From Clusia tigrina (Eukaryota > Arthropoda > Insecta > Diptera > Clusiidae), in the NCBI GenBank assembly GCA_920105625.2, contig OV050030.1, positions 63,028,322-63,092,321 of the forward strand: DNA of 64,000 nucleotides. The letters run 5' to 3'. Each line of letters starts with the position of its first letter. Position 1 is the first letter of the stretch. Below, piece by piece: positions 1-11,890 of the stretch. The translations under genes were made by a program, and so were the position numbers. The notes under the pieces were generated by a model that was not told where the DNA came from, ran no database searches, and saw nothing but the letters and a program-made list of their open reading frames with translations.

Positions 1-1804
1 TCGCACTTATTTATGCTGCAATCGGCGTTGGGTGCGAACAAAATTAAAAATTTGTGGTATGCAGATTCAGGCGCTACTGACCATATGTCGTTTCAGAGGG
101 AGTATTTTAAAAATTTTGTTCCCTTTTCTCTAAACGCATGTCACGTAAGAGCTGGTGACGGAAGGATATTGTTGGTTGAAGGAACAGCCGACATTGAAAT
201 GCAGACTAAGTCTTCCCGCTTAATGCACGTTATGAAAGATGTTTTATTAGTTCCAGATCTTGATCGGAATTTCATATCTTTATCTAGATCAACAGAAAAA
301 GGTATGAAAGTTGCGTTTGCAGAAGGTGGGTTAGTTTCGTAAAAGAGGATTCGATTATTGCTGATGGTGAACGCGAAAATAGGCTTTATAAAATGAATAA
401 TAAAACAATTAACGCCGCTGAGCTGAATGTTGTGACGTCTGGTTCGCTGAAGCTGTGGCACGAACGTTTAGGTCATGTTAATTTCAAAAGTTTGAAGGAC
501 ATGTGTAGCAAGAAAATAATTGATGATCTTAAAATTGACAGCACGTTTGAAGGGACCCCATTTTACGAGGGTTGTGCATTTGATAAGCAACACCGTTTAA
601 GTTTTTTTTTCCGAAGAGCAGCAAAGTTAAATTTTTCCGAAATCGGGTGCAAGACGAGCATCAAAACCTGGTGAGAAATTTCATGTAGATCTGTGTGTCT
701 GTCTGTAGGTGGCGCTAATTATTTCATGTTATTTAAAGATGACTTTTCCAGATATTGCTTCGTTTATTTTCTGAAAAACAAGACAGATGTTTTGGACAAT
801 CTTATGAAGTTTTACGCCGAGGTGCAAGCTGACGGACACAACATCAAAAGGCTACGATCTGATTGTGGTTTGGAATTTTGCAACGAGTTACTGAGCCGTT
901 TTCTTCTCTCGAAAGGAATCAAGCATGAAACTACGAGACCGAGAGCTCCTGAACAAAATAGATTCGTCGAAAGGCAAAATGTAACGATTGTTGAGAACGC
1001 TAAAGCGATGTTGTTTGAAAGACAACTACCATTGTATCTGTGGGCGGAAGCAACTAATACAGAAATTTATCTGAACAATCGAACCGCATCAGATGTTATC
1101 GGTGGAGTAACACCGTTTGAAAAATGATTCGGCTGCAAACCTTCAGTTGCACATCTTAAAGTTTTTGGCAGCACAACCAATGGGAAAATAACGCTATAAA
1201 ATGCTTGATAATTGGTTACAATAATGACAGCAAAGCTTATAGGATATTCTCGTACGACCAAGCTGGTAGAAGAATTTTGGTCACAAGAGATGTGATCATA
1301 AGCCAACAATCATATATTGGAGTGGTATTAAGAGAATATTTAAATTTTTAAAAGGAACTGCAGATCGTGGAATGGTTTTTAACATTGGTTCAAGTAACAT
1401 TCAATTAGAAGCTTTTTGTGATGCGGATTGGGGAGCTGACATTGACACCAGATGTCCCGATTCTAAATGGAAGGCCAATCGCATGGAGTTCGCGAAAGCA
1501 GACCGTAACTGCTACCTCCACGACAGAAGCTGAATTTGTAGCTCTGTGTTCAACAATAAAAGCGATTATATGGCTCCGAAAGATAATGTCAAACATCGGT
1601 AACAATCAATTACAGCCAACGCCCATTAGATGTGGCAATCAGAGAGCAATAACTCTAGTAAAGAACCCACAATCGTCCAAGAGAACGAAACACATTGACA
1701 AACAATATTTCTACACATGCGACATGCAAAGAGAAAATGAAATCGACGTTTGTTTCGTATCAACTAAGCATCAGCTAAAAAGCATTGCCGAAACAGACAT
1801 TTGA
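1..1804 (+). pseudogene. Ty1/copia retrotransposon polyprotein remnant
   Basis: Broken copia-type Gag-Pol reading rightwards and entering from outside the window. Frames 13-342, 393-674, 693-1127 and 1418-1804 give, in order: the aspartic protease (WYADSGATDHMS near 57-92), the GAG-pre-integrase zinc region (LWHERLGHVNFKSL at about 453-497), the integrase core with its D, D and E motifs still visible (KDDFSRY, LRSDCGLEF, APEQNRFVERQN), and the copia RNase H (SRKQTVTATSTTEAEFVAL at about 1483-1540). This protease-integrase-RT-RNase H order is diagnostic of copia elements. The reverse transcriptase is missing: near 1310 the sequence jumps from the late integrase region to the segment just before RNase H (FLKGTADRGMVFN). 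Frameshifts and stops separate the pieces, so it is dead. The family is certain; the exact deletion ends are not. Confidence 0.9.
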
Positions 1805-2158
1805 TTTCCTAATAAAACAGTGTCAAATACACGACGAAGAATTACATGGCGATATTGAAAACGAGATGGAGTATGCTTTCTATGTACAAGAGTTATGTAT
1901 GTATTAATATTACCTTTCTTTTTTATGTAGCATAGCCTGATTATATTTCTCTCTCTGTATATATCACCTGTTTTTACTGTTACTATTATTTATTTTTTTT
2001 ACATTATGTGCTATCATTTTCTTTGCCTTTTTGGCTTGGGTGCATTTTTAACAAATTCACTCCGTTAGTGTATTTCATTATGAGCACATTATATTCTTTT
2101 GTGCTTCATTAATTAATTTATTTTAAATAAAATTCACAACAGTATTAATTGGAGAGGA
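1805..2158. other. copia 3' untranslated region, no further gene
   Basis: AT-rich sequence between the RNase H remnant and the putative LTR. No open frame of recognisable content was found. It most likely belongs to the retrotransposon. Confidence 0.4.
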
Positions 2159-2509
2159 TGTTTTAAGACAATTTCGTTACAAAATTAGCTTGTACCAAGT
2201 ATAAAGTATAACAGAGTTCATCGTTTGCAAATCAAATTATAATTGTTTGTGGATTTGAATGTAGCGGGATTGATAAGTACCCGTGTTTGAAGTTAGATGC
2301 CGCCACTGACGTTAACTCTGTGGAAACATAGGCCAGCACCTCGAAAAACTAGAAAAAATTTGATTGATAACATTTTTTGTAATTGGTACTACTTTTGTTT
2401 TGTATTGTTTCAGTTATAGCTACGTCATAACTTAAAGCTAATAATTTAATTATGTATATTGTATATTGTTTTTAATAGACATATTTAGCTATTAAACAAA
2501 TATCCTACA
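2159..2509 (+). repeat. putative 3' LTR of the copia remnant
   Basis: A purine-rich stretch (ggagagga, 2151-2158) like a polypurine tract is directly followed by TG at 2159-2160. About 350 bp later the sequence reaches TCCTACA, ending in CA at 2508-2509. Position, length and TG...CA ends fit a copia 3' LTR. The 5' LTR lies outside the window, so the boundaries cannot be checked against a partner and no target-site duplication can be verified. Confidence 0.4.
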
Positions 2510-2839
2510 AATCTGCACATCATCCTTTACTGGCTCCTGTCAAACAGCGACTGACAAAATTACTCGAAAGCCTTTGCATACGCATTGGCTTTAGCAGCTT
2601 CTAGAAGTCAGCATCTTTGAGATGTCTGTAAATATATATGCAGTACCGATAGAGATTGGTTTCTAGTTTTTGTATAGGAAAATATGTAAGGAGATCAAAT
2701 AAAAGTTGGATAACGGTTATGGGACCATTCACCTTTGATGATAGCCATAATATATAAAAAATTCATCGTAGTAATGAGAGAGATTGTTGAGGCCATAAGC
2801 ATCCATAATAACGTGTTCAAAATATTTTACATAAAAATT

Positions 2840-3470
2840 TTGGCATGTCAAATCTATCGACAAGGTGGGTGCCGCGTTTGCTAACTGTGTAACAAACATG
2901 GTCGAAAAAGAAGTTTGTTGCACTGTTGGACATTTTTAAGCACAATCCGAAGAAGTTTCTGCGGCCTTTCCTGACTATTGATGAAACATATATCCATCAC
3001 TACACGCCAGAACTGAAGAAACAATCCAAAACAAGGCACTTCACGTGGTGAAAGTTTACCAAAAAAGTGTAATCTTCATTGACTATTTTGTAAAGGGGAA
3101 AATGACCACCGGGCAGCTTTGTGCTCAATTATTTGGAAGATTTGAAGTCGCGTTGAAGGCAGGACAACTGCATTTGGCTTTTTCATCACAATAACTCATC
3201 CGCAATTGCAACGGTAAAATAGTTTGAATTAGCATACGAATTGCTACCGCGTCCACTGTATTCCCCAGATTTAACCAAACATGACAAAATTGCTTAAGAG
3301 ATTGCCAATTGTGGAAAAAGATTCGCATCGAGGGAAGATATCATCAACGAAACGGAAGCCAATTTCTGAAAGTTCGTCAAAACTTCTTTGGACGGCTTAA
3401 AAATTGATGGACCAAATTTATCGAACGAAATGAAGACTATATTAAAAAATGAAACAAAAATTCCATATTA
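2840..3470 (+). pseudogene. mariner transposase remnant
   Basis: Degenerate mariner sequence that can be read only by changing frame and crossing stops. Recognisable blocks in order are: a segment resembling RWVPRLLTV (about 2865-2890), FLRPFLTIDETYIHHYTPELKK with the first catalytic Asp (about 2955-3020), a decayed middle, and LYSPDLTKHD (about 3255-3290), matching the YSPDLAPxD block that contains the third Asp. The rest resembles the mariner C terminus (KRFASREDIINE). No terminal repeats could be delimited. A fossil copy, related in type to the fragment at 40.3-40.9 kb. Confidence 0.8.
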
Positions 3471-3479
3471 TTGTTTTAG

Positions 3480-6400
3480 TCTGACACGGACAATAATCAA
3501 TCACAATCATCCCTCATTAGCTCTCGAACATTATTTGATTCGTTAAAATGTATACTATAAATTTTAAGATTTTAAGAGCTATGGCGATATTACTGTAATA
3601 TTAAAAAGAGCGACAAATTGGACTAAGAACATACCCCACTTTAACGGTCATAAACAAGAAATATGAGCTAATATAGCAAAACCCTTCTAATATTTTCGCG
3701 TTGGACTTATTTCGGCTGGCAACGATGACTCGATACTGTCTCTAGGATACTGTGTTATGAAATCCGATAGAACTAATCACGAAAATGTTAAAACAACAAA
3801 CTACAAAAATATTTATTATAACGAAATTCTGCAACGAAAGCACCTTCCTGCTCATTTTTTTATAGGATCAAATGGAATAATAGATATCTCCTTAGCAAAA
3901 TGAAGACACTGGCAACAGTTTGATAAAAATTTTTTGAAGAGCATTGCAGAACAGTTTTAGAATGTTTACAGTTTGTCATGAAAAAACGAAAGAACCATAT
4001 TTTACTTAATATTCCCTTAAAGTGGATATATGATTAAAAGAAACTAAAAAGAAGTCTAAAATAGCTTGATAGAGCTTCTAAACTAAAATAACTTTTCACT
4101 TTAAAATTTTTTTTTATGAATATTGCTGTTAGCTTTTTTTAAAGAACTGTGAAAAGAACAATGCATTTTATAAACTTATTTATGCTCTTATCAATTTGAA
4201 GACGCCGTGAATAGACGTGTTTATTTTCCAGTGCCTAAATCATTTTTGAGTGAAAGAAAAAACAAACAAAAGAAATTGAAGATTAGTGAAAACACTTCAT
4301 TTTTGCACTTGCCTATATGGTACACACATTTTATTATTTTTAGTGATTTTATCAGATATAAAGTATTGCGGGAAACCGCAGTCAACGGTAGTGTGAAATG
4401 AGTGTACTGCGCTCACCAATACACATAATAAATACCATGACAATAAACAAAAAACTTGCATTCTGCTAAATTAAATACTTAATGCTTTATGAATATGCTT
4501 ATACCTAATCAACCAGAAACCATATATTAAGCACATAATTCACACATTGCATATGTAAATGACTATAAACTATGTCTATAATATCCACAAACACAAATTC
4601 ATAATTTCAAAAGATTATATTTTCCATTATTTCTGACAGGTATTATAGTATCAAATTCGTAATTAGTTTATATTTTTAAAAACCACAAAAAATGCAACAG
4701 CTTTATTGCCCTGAGCAATGAATGTTAGACTGTATGATATTATACATTTTCATAGTTTGCTTTGTGTGTTAAGAGAGGACCGGTTGTAGTGTGTACATGC
4801 ATTTTGAGCGGCTGTAGGAAAAGAAACATTTAGCCAAGTCGACTATGTTAACCGCTGCACAAATGTAATTTAGATATATAATAATACAAATATTCTTATT
4901 CGGCAGTGTATAATATTAAATGTGTTCAGGAACCGTAGATTTAGATTTTTCATAAGTGTAAATAATATAAATGTGTTTATTTTATTTAATTTTTTAAATG
5001 TACTCTTAGTAATTATGTACTTAGTAATTATTAATAATTATTATTATTATCTGAAAACAGCCATTCTTATTGAATTGAACTGAGACGATTATCATGATAC
5101 TAATCTGGACTGGAACTTCTCCCTGATATCGGATGCTAATACTCTATCGTATGACCAAATTATTGATAAGTTATGCATACTTCCAGATAATTTTGACATT
5201 TCTAATATTCACAACGAAATTGCACCAAATATTCTCCTTAAAAATCCTTCTAATATATTTTTCCAGATCTGCTAAATACATTTTAAAGTATTTGGAGACA
5301 TATTTCCGTTCACCTGTTACACAACACATTTAAAACAAACTTGTGTAACCGAAACTAATAAGAAATATCCATATTGATGTTCGCATGGAATATGCAGCAC
5401 ACATAGACTGGAGGTACTCAAATTTCTGATAATGGCGTAACTTAGAAAACACTGTCGATGGATGCTTGAAGACCATTTGACCAAGATCAGGCATCAAAAA
5501 CTGTTCAATAGAACTTCTGACAACAACCACATGGGGCAACCAAATAATAAATTTACCAAATTTGGGGTCTAGTCATATTGTGATCCATGTCATAAATCTG
5601 AAGCCATCTGGCAGCTTGAATTTGGTTTGAATATATTATGTTAACTGAGAATTTAATTCCTTGTACACATTTTAATATTAATGTAGTTTTTGGCTATTAC
5701 CTCTACATCGTAGGAACTAAATTTATAATGTGTCAGGCTAAAATTTGTGTTTTGTGTAAATGAGGAGTTAGTAATTATATATTAGAGCCTTATTGGTATT
5801 TAGATTTTGGCCTCCTTATTTCTTATCGTAAATGAGAGTAGCACATTCGTGTTAATTAGAATGGTAATATATAAAATACTTCTTACAAGTTATTTAGTAC
5901 ACTTACTTCCCTAATTTTTTGCAATTATTTGTAGGACTCCACAAGTTTATTGTTACTGTACAGGTCAAAGTATTTCAATGAGTGACGCTATAAATCGTGT
6001 TTTGCTGGATATATGTATAAGCTATTTAGGTTTTTGACAATACTTTCATTAATGCAGCACTGTTGCTTACACTGCAGTTATGGCTTCAGCTAGTTTGCTT
6101 CTCCACCACCTCTTCCATATTTAAATTTATTAAATTCTCTGTTGTTTTTATTTTAGTTTAATATAAACTATAAAATTCGGTCAATTGATTCTCCCTTATA
6201 GTATAATATAGTTATGCTATAAAGTATAATTCCAATTGAAAAATTATCGAATCTACTTTGAATTATTTCTGTGAAAATTATGCTACAATTTGGGTAGCCA
6301 CTTCCATATGGGTAAACTATTCCCCTTTGTTCTTACGGTCCACCTATATACAATATTTGAAGGTTCATGTATACTTTGAGGATGGAAGGTATATATTTTG

Positions 6401-6480
6401 CAATGTAACTTGTAACTATTTCCGTTATCGATACACCATACAGTTCCACTACAGGATATTAAGGAGGCCATAGAAGCATT
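3480..6480. other. AT-rich sequence without recognised genes
   Basis: About 3 kb of AT-rich DNA. The open frames are short (under 72 codons), have no domain I recognise, and lack coding-like composition. TAATTATTATTATT-type simple sequence occurs near 5030-5050. Probably intergenic sequence and unrecognisable old repeats. Confidence 0.5.
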
Positions 6481-9400
6481 CGGCCACGAATTGGTACATA
6501 TATCTAAAATTAGGCAAAGAGTTACAAAAACCCCGTCCCAATATTTTATTTCAATCTTAAGCAGAATACAAACAACAGAGAAATAAATGATATCAAGGCA
6601 ATATTACAAAAGTAATTTTTGAACCACCTCGACCCAAAAGACAAATACCACTGTGTACTAAATACCAGCGTTATAGACACACTAAAAACTTCTGTAACCA
6701 CACGTAACGATGTGTGAAATGCGCTTTTAATCATTCTACTACAGAATGCAGAAGGAAGGACATATCATCAAAGGTCCAGTGAGTCGTCTGCGGTGGCGAC
6801 CACTCAGCAAACTATAAAGGTAGTACAGTTTATAAGGAACTCCAGCAAAAAATGTATCCCACATTTCGTAAAAGAGAAGTAGTTACAACTTGGACCAAAA
6901 ATCCCCTAAATGCTCCATTAAATCAAAGCCAAATACAACCAGGCCCCACGTACGCTGTAATTCTAAAAAATGTAAGGCCAACAGAACAACCTGAGAAATC
7001 ACCAGACAATAACATATCTATCAAGAGAAAGCCAACGACATGACCGAACTAAAATCGATTATGAAACATCTCGTAACACAAATGAGCACTTCTTAACCTT
7101 CTGACAATCGTGCCAAAAGTAGTGTAAAAACGACCTCCCTTATAATAGCTGTATGGAACGCCAATAGATTAGCCCAATTTATTTAAGAAGAAACATTTTC
7201 TTACAGAACATAAAATAGATATCATGTTGGTTTCTGAAACTCATTTCACATTAAAAATTTATATAAATATACCACAATACAATATAAACTCCTCAAAAGG
7301 TTGCACAGCTATCATAGAAAAAAATAATATAAAACATCCACCTCTAGATAAATACCAACACCGACATCTTCAAGCAAACAGCATAGGTATACTGGACCTA
7401 GCTGTTTACTGTCCACTTAGATGTGCTGTTAAAAACCCCAATTTGACCATTTTTTTCAACCTTTTGGACCAAGATTTGCTGCTATGGGCGACTACAACTC
7501 AAAGCACACTCAGCTAGATTGAAGAATAATAAACCCACAAGGCAGAGAGCTTCTAAATACCATTCTTTCTAACAAACACACGCACTTATCAATCAGAGAA
7601 CCAACGTACTGGCCTTCCGATAACAAAAAAGATCCTGACGTCATAGATTTTTGCGTAATGAAAGGCATTGCATTAAATAATGTCAAACCAGAATCGTGTT
7701 TAGATCTATCTTCTGATCACCCACCTTTTTTATATATATGAACTCCAAAACAGTGATAAAACAACGTCCCCAATCTTTGCACAAAAAACTAACGAACTGG
7801 CTGCAATTCAGACAAATATTAAATGAGACACTTCCACTTAATGTTCGTCTCAAATTTAAAGAAGATATAGATGATGCTGTAGAAATATTTATACGGACTA
7901 CTCAGCAAGCACCTATCGAAATCATGTTTAAAAACTGACACAGTTATTAAGAAAGACTGATTGAGAAACGTAAACGACGAAAAACATGGCAAACTGCGAG
8001 GTATCCATGTAACAAAACTAAATTTATGAAGACAACAAAGGCACTAAAACAGGTACTATACAACCGAAATAACAGTAAGTTTCAGAGCTTTCTGGCAAAC
8101 CTTTCATCCTCAGAAGCAACGGACTACTCACTATGGAAAACTACTCAATCATTAAAGCGACCACCCAATATATGTTCGCGAATAAGAAACAAGAATGGAT
8201 GGGCTAAGTGTGACGAAGATAAGGAAGTCACCTTTGCAAAACACTTTTCACATGTATTCGAGCCATTTCCACCTGTCTCGCATCACGCAGAAAGCGAAAA
8301 TGTGAGTTTTTTACAGTCTCCAGGTGAATTAGAGTCACCAATATCAAGATTTAGGCAAAAAGACGTAAAAAGAATATGTGTGACGCTGCAAGTAAACAAA
8401 GCACCGGGATACGATCTCATCACAGGCAAAATACTAAAGGAACTACCTGAAACTGGATTACAGCACCTAATTCAACTGTATAATGGTGTTTTAGCTCTTT
8501 CTTACTTCCCTCTACAGTGGAAAGTAGCACAAATAGTGTTATACCAAAAACTGGGGAGCCGAAGGAGGAAGTAACATCCTACAGACCCATTAGTTTCCGG
8601 CCCATTCTCTCGAAGGAGCTAGAAAAACTCCTCCACGAACAACTAATGCCCATCCTTGATGAAAAACACCGAATACCTACCGGAATAGGTACATCGAGTA
8701 TACAAGGCTATTATAGAAGCTTTTGAAAGTAAAAAGTATTGTACTGTCGCATTTCTGGACATCACTCAGACTTTCGATGAAGTGTGGCACCCTGGATTAC
8801 TTTACAAACTGCCTTCTAACTATTACTGTATTCTGAAATCCTGTCTTGAAGATAAGACATTTCATGATCAAATTCAACGACGAAGTCACAAAATTATATC
8901 CAATCAAATCCTACGTGCCACAAGAAAGGGTTCTGGGTCCTGTGCTCTATACACTATTTTCAGCTGATATGCCAACAACAGCAAATATGACAACTGCTAC
9001 CTTTGCTGACGATACAGTGATTATGGTAACTCATTCCAACCATCTGACAGCACCGGCAGATCTGTAATTAAACCTCTACAAATGTGGAGAATAAAAGCAA
9101 ATGCGACCAAGTCTTACTTTCACTCTCAGAAAGATCACGTGTCTCCCCGTATTTTTTTACAACGAGGAACTACCACAGTCAATAGATACTAAGTACCTTT
9201 ATTTTCATTTAGATCGTCGACTGACCTGGCAGAAGCATACCTAAAAGAAAGCAATTGACCTAACACTAAACTCGTTGAACTGGCCCAACTTTCAATTGAA
9301 AATAAAGTATCAGTTTATAAAGTCATACTGAAGCCTATATGGACTTATGGCATCCAGTTATGGGGATCAGCGTCAAAATCTAATATTGCGGTTCTGCAAA

Positions 9401-9660
9401 GATACCAATCAAAGGTACTAAATCTGATAACAAACGGCCCTTGGTATGTAACAAACCAACTTTTACATCGAGATCTAGAGATTCCAAATATAAGTGAAGA
9501 GATACTTCGATATAACTCAAGATATTGTGCTCGCCTTTCAAGGCACCCTTACATACTTGAGTAATAACTCAACCAATCGCACACTCAAAAGACGATTTCC
9601 TTTACAAACAGGTGGATCCATGTATTAACTAAAATTTGAGATAAATAATAATAATAATTG
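6480..9660 (+). pseudogene. jockey-like non-LTR retrotransposon, degraded
   Basis: Degraded non-LTR element reading rightwards. From 6640 to 6850, crossing frames, is an ORF1/Gag remnant with jockey-type zinc knuckles: C-K-Y-Q-R-Y-R-H followed by CVKCAF, then a CVVCGGDHSANYKGS-like block. The endonuclease remnant lies around 7140-7730, with a GDYNSKHTQ-like block near 7480 and SDHPPF near 7715. The RT follows: thumb and finger segments in 8026-8574 (VNKAPGYDLITGKILKELP), SYRPISF (about 8578), the palm segment FLDITQTFDEVWH (about 8750), PQERVLGPVLYTLFSADMP (about 8917), and the catalytic block FADDTVIM (about 9002). The C-terminal part decays to about 9600 and the element ends in A-rich tandem sequence (9640-9700), as expected for a target-primed insertion. 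Several frameshifts and stops make it inactive. Confidence 0.88.
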
Positions 9661-10147
9661 TAATTAAAATTTAATTTAAAAAAAGGAAATAAAAAAATTA
9701 TAACTAAAAAAAATTAATAATTGAATAAAAATAAAAAAGCCAATAATTACCTAATATGTAAACATTTTTGTGAATTTTATTATTGGCTAATATTATAATT
9801 GTTTAAATTTAAATTTATGTTTAAGATAATTTTAGATTTAAATCTAGTTTTAAGATATAATAATTGCTTAACGTTCTAGGATAGATTGCAATGAAATAAA
9901 ATGGAGTTATAATAAAAAAAATTTATGTTCTGCAGATTTACGAAAGCTATGGACGTTTATCACAAACTGAAAATTTACAATGACTATAATAATGATTCGA
10001 TCAAATAATTAAATAGCACAATTTTAAATATATTGTTTGCTTCCGATTCGTTCACATTTTTCATTTTATAATTATTTAAAAAAAAATCTAGAATACACCT
10101 TAGCACCTTTAGAAGATTGATAAAGTGACAGAATTTTACTAAAACGA
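9661..10147. other. AT-rich sequence, no gene seen
   Basis: Very AT-rich stretch after the jockey-like tail with A/T homopolymers. Nothing coding is visible. Confidence 0.5.
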
Positions 10148-11335
10148 GTTTAGAAGCCTGAAGTCAGGTTAGACCGACTTCGAAATACCCTTTACCTTTT
10201 CTTGTGCGTGCGAGTTCAATAATGGAGATGTTTTCTTCATAAATCATAATTAGGAGCATATCTACGGTAATTTTCGGTAGGGTACCTTGAATTGATTATA
10301 TCGACCCCATTTCTTGTGTATTACGGTTTTGTAGTGTCAATATAACCACTAATATACAATTTAGTCAAAAAAATTTTGTTTAGTTATAATAGTATGTCAA
10401 TAGTGTGCGTTTTCTAAAAATAGCAGATGATTTTTCTTAATTGTGGGCGTGGCAGTAGTTATAATCTGCCCATATTTTGATTGCATGCTAGTACAGACCT
10501 AATGCATACAGCTATCAATTTGTATTCATATATAATCTCTAGAAGCATAGATAGGGTAATTGTTTTTAAGTGGGGTTCCCAAAGTTCATTATATGGGACG
10601 AAGGCGTATCCTTCATCTGATCGACCCCGAATCTTGTATGTGGCTTTATAGGGTCCATATACGTTTAAAATTTCGTCCAAAAATATTGCATAGGTCGTAA
10701 GTTAAAATGATATGTCAGTGGTGGGCGTGGCTGTAAAAATAGCCCGCCCATTTTTTGTGTGGTGTTTAATGTTAGTACTCGCAATATTCCTGTGAAATTT
10801 TGTTGATAAATCTTTATCAGGAACCTAGTAATGATTCTTGGCTAAATGTGGGCGTGGCAGTTGTATTATGATCTCCATATTCTGCACAGACACTATTATG
10901 GCCCCCATGTATATATCTGCCAATTTTTATTCCGCTGGCATCAATACGAGCATAGGTAGGCTAATTTTAATTTTAGAATCGAAAGTTCCTTATATCAAAT
11001 TGGACCGAAGTTATAGTAATTTTAAAAAACGTGAAAAAAGTTCCTTATATGAGAATTATCCAAATCGGCCCATAAAGCAATCTGGTTCTTTATCTTTGTC
11101 CAGGCTATACTTTTGCAAAATTTCATAAAGAAAGCTAACGGCGTAGAAAAAAAGTGGCCACAGACGGACGGGCGACAAACAGACAGACGGACGGACAAAA
11201 AAAATGATTCCGATCATATCTGTATACTTAAGTCTATACCTACCATGCCTCGTTCTTAAAATTGCAACCCCTCTCAAAAGCAAAAAATGAGTATACTCTT
11301 TTTAGATTTTTTAAAGGTAAAGGGTATAAAAATCG
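10148..11335 (+). repeat. dispersed ~1.2 kb repeat family, full copy
   Basis: Non-coding repeat. It starts with a motif like AGACCGACTTCGAAATACCC (10169-10188) and ends with GGTAAAGGGTATAAAA (about 11315-11330). Inside are several GTGGGCGTGGC blocks (10443, 10722, 10848) and a cagacggacggg-type block (11161-11195). The same landmarks recur at 17600-17860, at 42690-43898 on the minus strand around a solo LTR, and at 53300-53623 plus 59425-60330 around a gypsy insertion. It contains no protein and no obvious terminal repeats. It resembles a widespread class of non-autonomous fly repeats; I cannot name the family. Confidence 0.65.
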
Positions 11336-11339
11336 TGTA

Positions 11340-11890
11340 AACTCTTTCTGACAACATTTCAGAATATTTTAAGCTTTGTCAGAATAATTAGATCATTTGA
11401 AATTTATTATAAAAAAACAGCCTGACAAAAATTCGACAAATATAAACATAATTTACATATATCAAATTCTTATATCTTTTTTCTTATGGTGAACTTTAGA
11501 ACTTACTTCTTCAAAAATAAATCGTCGGTCCTGACCATTACCAAGTTATTCAAAAATTGATCTGATAGATCCAGCTAAATCAGGATTTCACACATATGGT
11601 AAAATTATGTAATAAAACGATTCTGAATATTCAAATTGACTTTTATTTAATTGTCTTGAATCAATGCGCTGGAAAATACAGTGCAATGGATTGCAATATA
11701 TTAAATGAGAAATACCCAAAATATAATTAATAGTTATAATTGTGGTAAAACCTACCCGGCAAATAATAGGGGATGCGTACTGGCTAAAGAATTACAAAAA
11801 ATAAGAGAAAGCAATTGGTTTTCGAAATAAGGCTGAACTGCAAGCTCGTAAAAGCAACACGTATCCAACAGAAGCAAAAAATAAAGCAAA
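11340..11890. other. AT-rich spacer, no gene seen
   Basis: AT-rich DNA between the dispersed repeat and the mariner element. No feature could be supported. Confidence 0.5.

Noticed and set aside
3125..3328. Minus-strand frame of 67 codons
   Set aside because: It is the reverse of a decayed mariner segment whose plus strand has recognisable transposase blocks.
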